This document shows, in pieces, positions 32,829 to 41,356 of a stretch of 64,000 bases of DNA. The DNA comes from Faecalibacterium longum CLA-AA-H243 (GTDB lineage: Bacteria > Bacillota > Clostridia > Oscillospirales > Ruminococcaceae), in assembly GCF_020687245.1 (NCBI RefSeq), contig NZ_JAJEQG010000003.1, forward strand, positions 124,001-188,000, in the 5' to 3' direction. The notes under the pieces were generated by a model that had not been told where the DNA came from, did no database searches, and worked only from the letters and a program-made list of their open reading frames with translations. Numbering within the stretch: the first letter of the stretch is position 1; every line of letters starts with the position of its first letter. A program made the position numbers and the translations under genes.

Positions 32829-34880
32829 TCATCTTATCACTTTCCGCAGCGTCCCAAACAGCCGCTTCACATCAACAGGCTTTGCCAGATGGGCGTCCAT
32901 GCCGACGGAGAGGGCTTTCTGGCGGTCTTCGTCGAAGGCGTTGGCCGTCATGGCGATGATGGGAATGGTGCGGTAATTGCCCGACAGATTGCGGATGATC
33001 TTCGTTGCCTGATAGCCGTCCATGTTGGGCATCTGGATGTCCATGAGGATGGCATCATAATAGCCCGCCGGGTGGGCCTCGAGCGCTTCGATACAGAGTT
33101 CACCGTCGGCAGTGCGCTCCACGGTAAGGCCGCTCTCTTCCAGAATGGTCACGACGATCTCTGCGTTGAGGTCGTTGTCCTCGGCCAGCAGGATGCGGCA
33201 GCCCTTGAGCTGGGCCGCGTCGCCCTCTGCGTCCTGCTCCTCTACGCTCTTCTGGGCCTCATCCGCCAGTGGGAACCCAAGGGTGATGGTCACAGTGGTT
33301 CCTGCGCCCAGCTTGCTCTGCACGTCGATGCTGCCGTGCATCCACTCCACGAGAGCCTTCACGATGGGCAGGCCGAGGCCGGTGCCGATGACTTTGCTCT
33401 CGGTGCTGGTATGCTCACGGGTGAACTCCTCGAAGATATGGGGCAGATACTCCTCGCTCATGCCGATGCCATCGTCCTGAACAGTAAAGGTATAGCGGCC
33501 CGTCTTCGGCTTCTCAGCCGGCAGTTCTTTCACCGACACCGCAATATGTCCGCCCTCGGGCGTATACTTGATGGCGTTGCTGATGACATTCAGCAATATC
33601 TCCCGCACTTTGGTGCGGTCGCTCACAATATAGGGATGTTCGACATCCGTATGGTAGGTACAGGTCAGCTTTTTCTGCTGGACAGAGGGCTCAAATACGT
33701 CTGAGAGCGTCTGCATCAGCGCGCACAGGTCGCCGGTTTCTTCTTTCAGCACGGCCTTGCCGCTCTCGATGCGGGCCATTTCCAGCACATAGTTGATGAG
33801 CGAGAGCAGAAATGCGCTGGACGAGCGTATCTTCTCGGTGTAATCCAGCACCTTGTCCTTCTCGTCGATGTGCTTTTCCAGAAGCTCCGAAAAGCCGATG
33901 ATGGCGTTCATCGGGGTGCGGATGTCATGGCTCATATTGAACAGGAAGCGGGTCTTTGCCTCGTTGGCTGCCCGGGCCTCCTGCGCAGACTTTTCAAGGG
34001 CCGCTTCGTGCTGCAGGTCCTTCTGGTGCCGGTTCATGAGCTCCCAGCAGGCATAGGCTGCCATTATGCCAATGATGGTGGCGATGGCGATGCCCAGCGA
34101 GAGCTGCTGGTCCGAGAACCACCCGGCCTTCGGGATGATTTCAAAATACCATGTATCGTTGGGGACGCTGCACGCAACTTCCAGCGCATTGCCGGGGAAA
34201 TCCTCTTCGCTCTCCGCGATGACGATCTTTTCGCCGGTATAGGGGTCTTTTTTCCAGATTTGATACCGGTAGCCAGCATCCTCCATCTTGTCCAGCTCGA
34301 CCTCCTCAATGAAGTTGTCCCACTGTAAAACAAGGATGGAGAAGCCCCAGAACGAGCGCTCTCCCTTTTCACTATAGGTATAGATGGGGTCGAACAACAG
34401 CGCGCCCGTGCCGCCCTGCACCAGCTCGAAGGGACCAGCGATGGTGTACATCCCGCTGTTCTTGGCAAGGTTTGCTTCCTTTTTGCGGGCGGGGTTATGC
34501 AGCATATCGAGCCCGATGGCCGCCTCGTTGCCCGCTACCGGATACACCTGGGAGACGACGCCGTCTTTCGCCAGCTCGTGGGTCTTGATGACGCTGCTGC
34601 CATCCTGCATATTGCTGGATATAACTGCAAACTCCTCTTCACGGAGCACACGGCCCGACTCAATATATTTTTTGATGAAGTCCGATTCTGCCAGATAGCG
34701 GTTCAGCTGGGAAGACACACGGCTGATGGTGGACTCGGCCGCATAGACAGCCCGCAGCCGCTCGTCTTTTTCCTGATTGAGCGAGAGCAGCCGGAGCGAA
34801 AACAGGGCCACCGCAAATGTGAGCAGGAAGGCCACTGCAGGCAGGATGACGTCCCTGCGGGCAAATTTTTTGAGTGCCAT
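32829..34880 (-). CDS. Hybrid sensor histidine kinase
   Basis: 683 residues. Two membrane segments (about 11-32 and 260-281) enclose an extracytoplasmic CHASE-like sensor (VYPVAGNEAAIGLDML, GPFELVQGGTGALLFDPIY). Then come HisKA with phospho-acceptor His318 (FNMSHDIRTPMNAI), HATPase_c with N box NVISNAIKYT and GIGTGLGL-type G boxes, and a C-terminal receiver with Asp614 (ILMDIQMPNMDGY). The protein has no HPt or output domain, so signal must pass to another protein; no response-regulator gene is adjacent. Start at 34880 follows AGGAGG; the longer frame has no site. Confidence 0.92.
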   Translation of the reverse strand: MALKKFARRDVILPAVAFLLTFAVALFSLRLLSLNQEKDERLRAVYAAESTISRVSSQLNRYLAESDFIKKYIESGRVLREEEFAVISSNMQDGSSVIKTHELAKDGVVSQVYPVAGNEAAIGLDMLHNPARKKEANLAKNSGMYTIAGPFELVQGGTGALLFDPIYTYSEKGERSFWGFSILVLQWDNFIEEVELDKMEDAGYRYQIWKKDPYTGEKIVIAESEEDFPGNALEVACSVPNDTWYFEIIPKAGWFSDQQLSLGIAIATIIGIMAAYACWELMNRHQKDLQHEAALEKSAQEARAANEAKTRFLFNMSHDIRTPMNAIIGFSELLEKHIDEKDKVLDYTEKIRSSSAFLLSLINYVLEMARIESGKAVLKEETGDLCALMQTLSDVFEPSVQQKKLTCTYHTDVEHPYIVSDRTKVREILLNVISNAIKYTPEGGHIAVSVKELPAEKPKTGRYTFTVQDDGIGMSEEYLPHIFEEFTREHTSTESKVIGTGLGLPIVKALVEWMHGSIDVQSKLGAGTTVTITLGFPLADEAQKSVEEQDAEGDAAQLKGCRILLAEDNDLNAEIVVTILEESGLTVERTADGELCIEALEAHPAGYYDAILMDIQMPNMDGYQATKIIRNLSGNYRTIPIIAMTANAFDEDRQKALSVGMDAHLAKPVDVKRLFGTLRKVIR

Positions 34881-34987
34881 TGCTCGTTTCCTCCTGTTCC
34901 GGCATTTCCGTTTTATCCCATTATAAGAAATCCGGGTGCAAAAGTAAATCATCCGCCCCGAAAATTCACAAAAGTGTGCAATAATGG

Positions 34988-35025
34988 AAAAAGCCCGGTG
35001 GTTTCAACGAACCATCGAGCTTTTT
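34988..35025 (-). terminator. Terminator of the tRNA-Ser genes
   Basis: AAAAAGC...GGTTT-side arm pairs with AACC...GCTTTTT across a short loop; T residues on the minus strand follow the stem. Confidence 0.75.
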
Positions 35026-35030
35026 CTTGG

Positions 35031-35121
35031 CGGAGTAGGAGGGATTTGAACCCTCGCGCCGTTGTTTAGACGACCTACGCCCTTAGCAGGGGCGCCTCTT
35101 CGGCCTCTTGAGTACTACTCC
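35031..35121 (-). tRNA. tRNA-Ser(GCT)
   Basis: 91 bases, acceptor GGAGTAG/CTACTCC, discriminator G, anticodon GCT in the loop between CCC and GGG-type stems, and the long variable arm of class II tRNAs. CCA not encoded. Confidence 0.92.
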
Positions 35122-35156
35122 AGAGCAAAGTGCGTTACACTTATTCAAAAAAATGG

Positions 35157-35241
35157 CGGAGAGAGTGGGATTCGAACCCACGGTACGTTGCCGTACGGCA
35201 GTTTTCAAGACTGCTTCCTTAAACCACTCGGACATCTCTCC
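35157..35241 (-). tRNA. tRNA-Ser(TGA)
   Basis: 85 bases, acceptor GGAGAGA/TCTCTCC, discriminator G, anticodon stem GCAGT/ACTGC around CTTGAAA, long variable arm CGTACGGCAACGTACC-like. CCA not encoded. It is 35 bases from tRNA-Ser(GCT) in the same direction. Confidence 0.92.
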
Positions 35242-35390
35242 TCGTGGGCACTCGCACACGCCGTACCGAATGCCTATTTAATTTACCAGATTTCCGGCCT
35301 TCTGTCAAGCCCAAATTGAAAGTTTTTCGTCCAGCCCTGCAAATCTCTCTCATGCGACAACCTTTTTTTGGCTGGCTGCTCACTTTTCTC

Positions 35391-35419
35391 TTTACAAAAA
35401 CATCTTTTTGTTGTACAAT
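35391..35419 (+). promoter_or_regulatory. Promoter of the LexA-like gene, with TTGTACAA palindrome
   Basis: TTTACA (35391-35396), 17 bases, TACAAT (35414-35419). The -10 overlaps the palindrome TTGTACAA (35411-35418), a candidate autoregulatory operator. Confidence 0.55.
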
Positions 35420-35462
35420 AAAAGCATAAAATATTGACCTCGGAGTAAAGGAGTGTACGACC

Positions 35463-36095
35463 ATGTCGTTTTCAGAGCTTTTGAAGCAGTGCCGCAAGCA
35501 GAAGGGGATCAGTCAGGCTGAGCTGGCATCCAAACTGGGGGTGACCCAGCAGGCCGTCGGCAAGTGGGAAAGCGGCAAATCCTCCCCCGACCCCGCCACG
35601 GTGGCCCGCATCGCTGAGATCCTGAGCACCACAGCCGATTTCCTGCTGGGGCTCTACCGTCCGGTGTCCAACGTGACCACCCCTGAGGAGCGTTTCTTCG
35701 GCAACTACGCCGAGAGCCTCATCCCGGTCATCGGCACCGTGAAGGCCGGGTACGGCGCACTGGCCTTTGAGGAGGATTATGGGCAGGAGTATGCCCGCGT
35801 CAAGGACCCCTCCAACTACTTCTACCTCGTCGTGCGCGGCGACAGCATGGAGCCCCGCATTCAGGACGGCGACCTCGCCCTTGTCCACAAGCAGGACACG
35901 CTGGAAAACGGCGACCTGGGTGTGCTGGTCTACGGCGACGAGGGCGAAGGCACCCTCAAGCGGTATATCCAGCGGGGCAACTGCGTCGTTCTGCAGCCCT
36001 TCAACCCCGCTTACAACGATCTGGTCATCAAGGGTGAGGACCTGAACCGCCTGCACATCGCGGGCCGCGTGGTCGAGACGAAGGCCAAGTGGTGA
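35463..36095 (+). CDS. LexA/CI-like repressor with S24 self-cleavage domain
   Basis: 210 residues. An XRE-type helix-turn-helix (ISQAELASKLGVTQQAVGKWESGK, about 16-40) is joined to a peptidase S24 domain. The expected self-cleavage bond is Ala95-Gly96 (VKAGYGA). The catalytic pair is Ser128 (RGDSMEPR) and Lys166 (TLKRY). This is the architecture of SOS-type repressors of the HdiR/CI kind rather than classical LexA, whose winged HTH differs. AAAGGAG before the ATG. The following radical SAM/DUF4130 pair is a DNA-repair type system in the same direction 82 bases on, so damage-induced control is a reasonable inference. Confidence 0.88.
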   Translation: MSFSELLKQCRKQKGISQAELASKLGVTQQAVGKWESGKSSPDPATVARIAEILSTTADFLLGLYRPVSNVTTPEERFFGNYAESLIPVIGTVKAGYGALAFEEDYGQEYARVKDPSNYFYLVVRGDSMEPRIQDGDLALVHKQDTLENGDLGVLVYGDEGEGTLKRYIQRGNCVVLQPFNPAYNDLVIKGEDLNRLHIAGRVVETKAKW

Positions 36096-36177
36096 GTCTC
36101 TCCCCTGCTCCACGGCGCTTCTGATCAGCAGCTGTGGGGGTAAGGGGGGGATATACCTTTTTGGGAGGTATCTTTCT

Positions 36178-37536
36178 ATGGAACAGTCCCTAATGGACAA
36201 GCTCACCATCTTGGCCGACAGCGCAAAATATGATGTGGCCTGTACGTCCAGCGGCGCGTCCCATCCGGCGAAGCGCGGCACCATCGGCAGCTGCTATGCG
36301 CCGGGCTGCTGCCACGCCTTTACCGCCGATGGCCGCTGCGTCAGCCTGCTGAAAGTCCTGATGAGCAACTGCTGCGCCTTCGACTGCAGCTACTGCGTCA
36401 ATCGGAAGTCCAACGACGTTCCCCGGGCCACTTTTTCGCCCCGGGAGCTGGCAGAACTGACCATCGAGTTCTACCGCCGCAACTACATCGAGGGACTTTT
36501 CCTGTCCAGCGCCGTGCTGGGGACCCCCGACTACACCACCGAGCGGATGCTCACCGTTCTGCGGCTGCTGCGGAACGAATATCACTTCGGCGGCTACATC
36601 CATGCCAAGACCATCCCCGGCACCAGCCCCGAGCTCATCCAGCAGATGGGCTACCTCGCCGACCGCCTCAGCGTCAACGTCGAGCTGCCCAGCGAGCAGA
36701 GCCTCCATCTTCTCGCCCCCGACAAGGGCCGCCACTCCATCTTCCGGCCCATGAAGCAGATCTCGGTGGCAGGTGAAGAGAGCAGGCAGGAGCTGACCCT
36801 CTACCGCCACGCGCCCAAGTTCGCTCCCGCCGGCCAGAGCACCCAGATGATCGTCGGTGCGTCGCCCGAGACGGACTACCACATTTTGCAGCTGTCCGAG
36901 GGGATGTACCAGAAATACGGCCTCAAGCGGGTGTTCTACTCGGCCTATATCCCGGTATCGGATGACACCCGCCTGCCCGCGCTGGACACGAAGCCGCCGC
37001 TCCTGCGGGAACACCGGCTCTATCAGGCCGACTGGCTGCTGCGGTTCTACCAGTTCAAGGCCGACGAGATACTGGATAAGGACAACCAGAGCTTCAACCC
37101 CTATCTCGACCCGAAATGCAACTGGGCCGTCCAGCACTACGGGCTGTTCCCGGTGGACGTGAACCGCGCCCCCTTCGAGATGCTGCTGCGGGTGCCGGGC
37201 ATCGGCCCCAAGAGCGCCCGCCGCATCCGGGACGCCCGGCGGCTGTCGTCCCTCGGCCTCGACGAGCTGAAGCGGATGGGCGTCGTGCTCAAGCGGGCAC
37301 AGTATTTCATCACCTGCCGGGGCTTTTCCGGGGCGCACCCGGGCCGGGGCAGCGCCGGACGGGAGCGCATCACCCGGACGCTCATCGACCCCAACGTCTT
37401 CAGCGCCGGGGCCGAGCAGCTGAGTATGTTCGCACCGCCCGCCGTTGACCGGCTGGTGGAACAGGGCGTGCCGCCCCGGGCGGCCCAGCGGATGGTGCGG
37501 GAGGAGGCGGTGCAATGTCTGGCGAGAGCACTGTGA
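36178..37536 (+). CDS. Radical SAM putative DNA modification/repair protein (TIGR03916 type)
   Basis: 452 residues. The SAM cluster motif is CAFDCSYC (Cys66, Cys70, Cys73). Two further Cys groups precede it (CTSSG, CYAPGCC). A helix-hairpin-helix DNA-binding motif, MLLRVPGIGPKSARRIRDAR, lies near 340-360. This combination and the C-terminal FSGAHPG region match the family I know as rSAM_link_UDG, linked to uracil-DNA-glycosylase-like proteins. GGGAGG lies nine bases before the ATG. The next gene overlaps it by 22 bases. The reaction is not known. Confidence 0.88.
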   Translation: MEQSLMDKLTILADSAKYDVACTSSGASHPAKRGTIGSCYAPGCCHAFTADGRCVSLLKVLMSNCCAFDCSYCVNRKSNDVPRATFSPRELAELTIEFYRRNYIEGLFLSSAVLGTPDYTTERMLTVLRLLRNEYHFGGYIHAKTIPGTSPELIQQMGYLADRLSVNVELPSEQSLHLLAPDKGRHSIFRPMKQISVAGEESRQELTLYRHAPKFAPAGQSTQMIVGASPETDYHILQLSEGMYQKYGLKRVFYSAYIPVSDDTRLPALDTKPPLLREHRLYQADWLLRFYQFKADEILDKDNQSFNPYLDPKCNWAVQHYGLFPVDVNRAPFEMLLRVPGIGPKSARRIRDARRLSSLGLDELKRMGVVLKRAQYFITCRGFSGAHPGRGSAGRERITRTLIDPNVFSAGAEQLSMFAPPAVDRLVEQGVPPRAAQRMVREEAVQCLARAL

Positions 37537-38297
37537 TGCCGCCCCGGAAGCTCCACGACGCCGATGTGGTCTACCTCTACGATGGCAGCTTTGAGGGCTT
37601 TCTGTGCTGTGTATTCGAGAGTTTCGCCCAGCATGAGATCCCCTTCGCTGTCTGGACGCCCCAGCGGGAGACGGCCACCCTTTACCCCGTCCGGGACATC
37701 GAGACGGACTCTTCCAGAGCGCAGCGGGTCTTTTCGGCCCTTGGCCGGAAACTGGGCCGGGAGACGGAATATCTCGTCAGCCGGGATTTTCTCTCCGGGC
37801 AGGAAGATAAGGAATTGCTTCTCATCCGCTTCCTGCATCTGGCCTTCGCCCTCGGCCCCGGCACGGTCAAGCGGATGGGCCACCCGGATGTGGCCCCGCT
37901 CTACGAGATGAAAAAGAGTCTCGACTGGGAGGTGGACAAGTTTCAGGGCTTCGTCCGCTTCGAGGAGCACGACGGGATGCTGGGTGCGGTCATCCACCCC
38001 AAAAACTATATCCTGCCTCTGCTGCGGGGGCATTTCTGCTCCCGCTTTCCGGAAGAGAACTTCATGATATACGACGCGGTCCATCAGGCGGTATTGCTTT
38101 ATCAGGAGCACAAGGCCCAGCTTCTGGAGCTGGCTGCGCCGCTGGAGCTGCCCCCGCCCAGCGCCCGGGAACAGGAGTTTCAGGCTCTCTGGAAGCAGTT
38201 CTACGACACGCTGGAGATCAAGGCCCGCCACAACGAAAAGGGCCGGATGACCCACTGTCCCAAGCGTTTCTGGCAGGATATGGTAGAAATGCGGTGA
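37515..38297 (+). CDS. DUF4130 partner of the radical SAM protein (TIGR03915 type)
   Basis: 260 residues. It opens with VVYLYDGSFEGFLCCVFES and continues with TVKRMGHPDVAPLYEMKKSLDWEVDKFQGFVRF and a C-terminal YDTLEIKARHNEKGRMTHCPKRFWQDMVEM, the typical family end. The ATG at 37515 lies inside the 3' end of the radical SAM gene with GAGGAGG ahead of it. In some bacteria this module is fused to a uracil-DNA glycosylase domain; here it ends without one. It is probably a DNA-processing factor acting with its neighbour. Confidence 0.88.
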   Translation: MSGESTVMPPRKLHDADVVYLYDGSFEGFLCCVFESFAQHEIPFAVWTPQRETATLYPVRDIETDSSRAQRVFSALGRKLGRETEYLVSRDFLSGQEDKELLLIRFLHLAFALGPGTVKRMGHPDVAPLYEMKKSLDWEVDKFQGFVRFEEHDGMLGAVIHPKNYILPLLRGHFCSRFPEENFMIYDAVHQAVLLYQEHKAQLLELAAPLELPPPSAREQEFQALWKQFYDTLEIKARHNEKGRMTHCPKRFWQDMVEMR

Positions 38298-38326
38298 TTC
38301 TTTACAAAAAGGTTGCATCTGCGCCG

Positions 38327-38354
38327 TTGCGCTCTGCAAAAGGTATGGTATACT
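38327..38354 (+). promoter_or_regulatory. Promoter of the cyclophilin gene
   Basis: TTGCGC (38327-38332), 16 bases, TATACT (38349-38354). Confidence 0.5.
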
Positions 38355-38429
38355 AAAGGGGAGCTTCGGCAGAGCATCTGCCGCACCCACCCCGAAACGG
38401 GCTATGATAAAAGGAGCATTGTTAAAACT

Positions 38430-38906
38430 ATGGTTCGCATTACTATGGAAGACGGCGGCATCATCGACATCGAGCTGAACGAGGAAGCTGCCCCCATCAC
38501 CTGTGAGAATTTCAAGAAGCTGGTCGGTCAGGGCTTCTACAACGGCCTGACCTTCCACCGCGTCATCCCCAACTTCATGATCCAGGGCGGCTGCCCGCTG
38601 GGCAACGGCACCGGCGGCCCCGGCTGGAACATCAAAGGCGAGTTTGCCGCCAACGGCGTCAACAACCCCATCAAGCACGTCCGCGGCGTCATCAGCATGG
38701 CCCGCAGCATGAACCCCAACAGCGCCGGCAGCCAGTTCTTCATCATGCATAAGGACGCACCCCATCTGGACGGCCAGTACGCCGCTTTCGGCAAGGTCGT
38801 CGCCGGCATGGACGTCGTGGACAAGATCGCATCCGTCCCCACCGACTGGAACGACAAGCCCAAGACCCCCGTCAAGATGAAGACCGTCGAGCTCATCGAG
38901 GGCTGA
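38430..38906 (+). CDS. Cyclophilin-type peptidyl-prolyl isomerase
   Basis: 158 residues, a minimal cytoplasmic cyclophilin. Motifs are FHRVIPNFMIQGGCPLGNGTGGPGW, ISMARSMNPNSAGSQFFIM and LDGQYAAFGKVVAGMDVVDKI, covering the Arg, Phe, Met and Gln of the active site. The ATG at 38430 lies 13 bases after AAGGAG, a long spacing, and the next in-frame ATG is inside the conserved strand, so I keep this start. The gene is monocistronic with its own promoter and terminator. Confidence 0.95.
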   Translation: MVRITMEDGGIIDIELNEEAAPITCENFKKLVGQGFYNGLTFHRVIPNFMIQGGCPLGNGTGGPGWNIKGEFAANGVNNPIKHVRGVISMARSMNPNSAGSQFFIMHKDAPHLDGQYAAFGKVVAGMDVVDKIASVPTDWNDKPKTPVKMKTVELIEG

Positions 38907-38920
38907 TTTTCTGCACCTAT

Positions 38921-38949
38921 GGCTTTCCCTTTGGGGAAAGCCTTTTTTG
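38921..38949 (+). terminator. Terminator of the cyclophilin gene
   Basis: GGCTTTCCC pairs with GGGAAAGCC around TTTG-type loop and is followed by TTTTTT. Confidence 0.85.
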
Positions 38950-38969
38950 CATCCACAGGAGGAACTTCC

Positions 38970-40178
38970 ATGAAGTACGATTTCACCACCCTGCCCGACC
39001 GCCATGGCCGGGACGCCATCGCCGTGGACGGGCTGGGCAAAGGCTTTGCGCCCGACGCACCGCAGCCCGGCTTCGATGCCATCCCCATGTGGGTGGCAGA
39101 CATGAACTTCGTCTGCCTGCCCACCATCCAGCAGGCCGTCATCGAGCGGGTCCAGCACCCGGCTTTCGGCTATTTTGACCCGACGCCCGAATACTACGGC
39201 TCCATCATCCGCTGGCAGGAGACTCGCAACGACGTCACGGGTCTGACCGCCGAGGCCATCGGTTACGAGAACGGCGTGCTGGGCGGCGTCATCAGCGCAC
39301 TGAACTGCGTCTGCTCCCGGGGCGACAAGGTGCTGGTCCACAGCCCCACCTACATCGGCTTCACCCGCTGCCTGACCGACAACGGCTATGACATCGTCCA
39401 CTCCCCGCTGGTGCAGGACGAGAATGGCATCTGGCGGATGGACTACGCCGACATGGAAAAGCACCTCGCCGAAGAGCACATCCACGCCGCCATCCTGTGT
39501 AGCCCCCACAACCCCTGCGGCCGCGTCTGGGAGCGGTGGGAGCTGGAAAAGGCCATGGAGTTGTACAAAAAGTATAATGTCTACGTCGTATCCGACGAGA
39601 TCTGGTCGGACATCATCCTCTCCGGCCACAAGCACATCCCCACCCAGTCCATCAGTGAGGACGCCCGGATGCGCACTGCCGCCCTCTACGCCCCCTCCAA
39701 GACCTTCAACCTCGCCGGTCTCATCGGCAGCTATCACATCGTTTATAACCCGTGGTGGCGGGACCGCATCAAGAAGGAATCCTCCCTCTGCCACTATAAC
39801 TCCATGAACGTCCTCTCGATGCACGCCCTCATCGGTGCCTACCGCCCCGAAGGCTATGAGTGGGCCGACGAGCTCTGTGAGACGCTGACCGGCAACGTGG
39901 ATTTCGCCTGTGACTACATCGCAAAGCACTTCGAGGGTGTCCATGTGACAAAGCCCGAAGGCACCTATATGCTCTTTGTGGACTGCACCGACTGGTGCGC
40001 CGCCCACGGCAAGACCATTCAGGACGTGGAGAAAGCCTGCTGGGCCGTCGGTGCTGCCGTGCAGGACGGCGTGATGTTCCACGGCCCCTGCCATCTGCGC
40101 ATCAATCTGGCCTCGCCCCGCGCCCGCATTGAAGAGGCGTTCCACCGGATGGACAAGTATGTGTTCAACGCAAAGTAA
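38970..40178 (+). CDS. PatB/MalY-type cystathionine beta-lyase
   Basis: 402 residues, PLP-dependent fold type I. The signature PMWVADMNF near residue 40, SPHNPCGRVW, SDEIWSDI and the PLP lysine Lys244 in APSKTFNLAGL mark the MalY/PatB branch. These enzymes cleave cystathionine or other C-S substrates to a thiol, pyruvate and ammonia. AGGAGG precedes the ATG at 38970. There are 63 bases to the cyclophilin gene, containing that gene's terminator, so a readthrough or hidden promoter is needed. It is followed by an inverted repeat terminator disrupted by a palindromic element. Confidence 0.9.
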   Translation: MKYDFTTLPDRHGRDAIAVDGLGKGFAPDAPQPGFDAIPMWVADMNFVCLPTIQQAVIERVQHPAFGYFDPTPEYYGSIIRWQETRNDVTGLTAEAIGYENGVLGGVISALNCVCSRGDKVLVHSPTYIGFTRCLTDNGYDIVHSPLVQDENGIWRMDYADMEKHLAEEHIHAAILCSPHNPCGRVWERWELEKAMELYKKYNVYVVSDEIWSDIILSGHKHIPTQSISEDARMRTAALYAPSKTFNLAGLIGSYHIVYNPWWRDRIKKESSLCHYNSMNVLSMHALIGAYRPEGYEWADELCETLTGNVDFACDYIAKHFEGVHVTKPEGTYMLFVDCTDWCAAHGKTIQDVEKACWAVGAAVQDGVMFHGPCHLRINLASPRARIEEAFHRMDKYVFNAK

Positions 40179-40202
40179 TTTCAAATAATATTTATACAGA
40201 AA

Positions 40203-40368
40203 AAGAGGCTGTTGACTCAACCTCTCAGTCTCGCATACGCTCGACAGCTCCCCTAGTAGGGGAGCCTCTGGCGAAAAGAGAAGGCTTTCCGCCATGCCAA
40301 AGCCTCCCCTCGATAGGGGAGGTGGCACGGCGCAGCCGTGACGGAGAGGTTAGAACAACAGCCTCTTT
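40203..40368. terminator. Bidirectional terminator split by a repeat element
   Basis: AAAGAGGCTGTTG (40203-40215) and its exact complement (40356-40368) are 140 bases apart. The 40220-40351 palindromic element fills what should be the loop. T-rich tails follow on both strands, serving the PatB gene and the convergent aro operon. Confidence 0.6.
40220..40351. repeat. Interspersed palindromic repeat, copy 2
   Basis: 132 bases with imperfect terminal inverted repeats of about 48 bases (AACCTCTC at 40220-40227, GAGAGGTT at 40344-40351). Each half contains a nested CTCCCCTA/TAGGGGAG hairpin. The ends match copy 1 at 5517-5732. A degenerate half-copy may lie near 60190-60235 (CCCTCTCCGTC). Confidence 0.7.
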
Positions 40369-40372
40369 ATTT

Positions 40373-41338
40373 TTATTGATGCATTTTTACCAGCCGCTCG
40401 TTCAGCGCCCGCAGGCCGTCCCGCACCTCGGCGGGCGAGACGACTTCTATCTTGCCGCCGAAGCCGCAGACCCAGCCGTAGAACTGGTCGCTGACACAGA
40501 CGGGGACGTCGAAATGGAAATGTTCCTTCCCTTCCGGCACGAAGATGGGCGAAGCGCCGAAGCGCTCCCGCATGGCTGATTCAAGGTCGGAAGTACACCG
40601 CAGGGTGACTCTATACTCCGGCCCGCCGAACATCTGGAAGTGCTTTTTCAGGTAGGCGGGCAGGTCGAGATCCGCGAACTGCTCTTTGCCGCGGCGGGGC
40701 TCGTCCAGCACCGTGACGCCGGCCATTTTATCCACCCGGTAATGGCGGATGCCCACCGGCTCCTTCTCGTCCTGATAGGCGATGAGGTAGTAGCAGCCGT
40801 TCTCCCACGCCATCTGCCAGGGGCTGATGGTGTAAGGCGCGGGGCGTCCCGCCTTTTTGTAGCGGAAGCGCACCATCCTGCCGGTGTTGATGGCCGTAAA
40901 GAGGGCATCCACGCTGTAGGGCAGGTCTTTGTTGGCGCTCTTGGGGCGGCCATCGACATAGACCTGACGCTGGAGCTGACTGCCCTCATACTGGGAGGCC
41001 AGCCCTTCCAGCTTATGGATGAGCTTATCACTGGACGCTTTCGAGATGACCCGGCTGGACTGGACAGCGTCCACCAGAAGCTTCAGCTCCGCCAGCTCGA
41101 AAGGCCGCGTCGCCATCCAATAGCCGCCGCTGCGGCCCCGGCGCAGCCGGATGTCATAGCCCAGCGCGTTCAGCGCGTCGATGTCGCTGTAGACGCTCTT
41201 TCGCTCGCAGAGGATGCCCTGCCGGGCCAGCAGCTCCACCAGCTGAGGCACATTCAGCAGATGCTCCTCGTCGGTCTGCTGCTCAAAGATATGCAGCAGC
41301 GCCAACAGTTTGGATTTTTGTCCCTCCTGCTTGGGCAT
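40373..41338 (-). CDS. WYL-domain transcriptional regulator
   Basis: 321 residues. An N-terminal winged helix (LLNVPQLVELLARQGILCERKSVYSDIDALNALGY) is followed by a WYL domain (FRYKKAGRPAPYTISPWQMAWENGCYYLIAY with RHYRVDKM) and a WCX-type C-terminus. WYL domains bind nucleic acids or small ligands. AGGAGG lies six bases before the ATG. The start is 18 bases past the tyrA stop with no terminator between, so it is the last gene of the aromatic operon and may regulate it or an unrelated target. Confidence 0.9.
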   Translation of the reverse strand: MPKQEGQKSKLLALLHIFEQQTDEEHLLNVPQLVELLARQGILCERKSVYSDIDALNALGYDIRLRRGRSGGYWMATRPFELAELKLLVDAVQSSRVISKASSDKLIHKLEGLASQYEGSQLQRQVYVDGRPKSANKDLPYSVDALFTAINTGRMVRFRYKKAGRPAPYTISPWQMAWENGCYYLIAYQDEKEPVGIRHYRVDKMAGVTVLDEPRRGKEQFADLDLPAYLKKHFQMFGGPEYRVTLRCTSDLESAMRERFGASPIFVPEGKEHFHFDVPVCVSDQFYGWVCGFGGKIEVVSPAEVRDGLRALNERLVKMHQ

Positions 41339-41356
41339 GGGCGGCCTCCTTTACGG

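Noticed and set aside
37137-40328. 1063-codon minus-strand frame
   Set aside because: Spans the radical SAM, DUF4130, cyclophilin and PatB genes on the other strand without a ribosome site or any motif; a shadow of codon bias.
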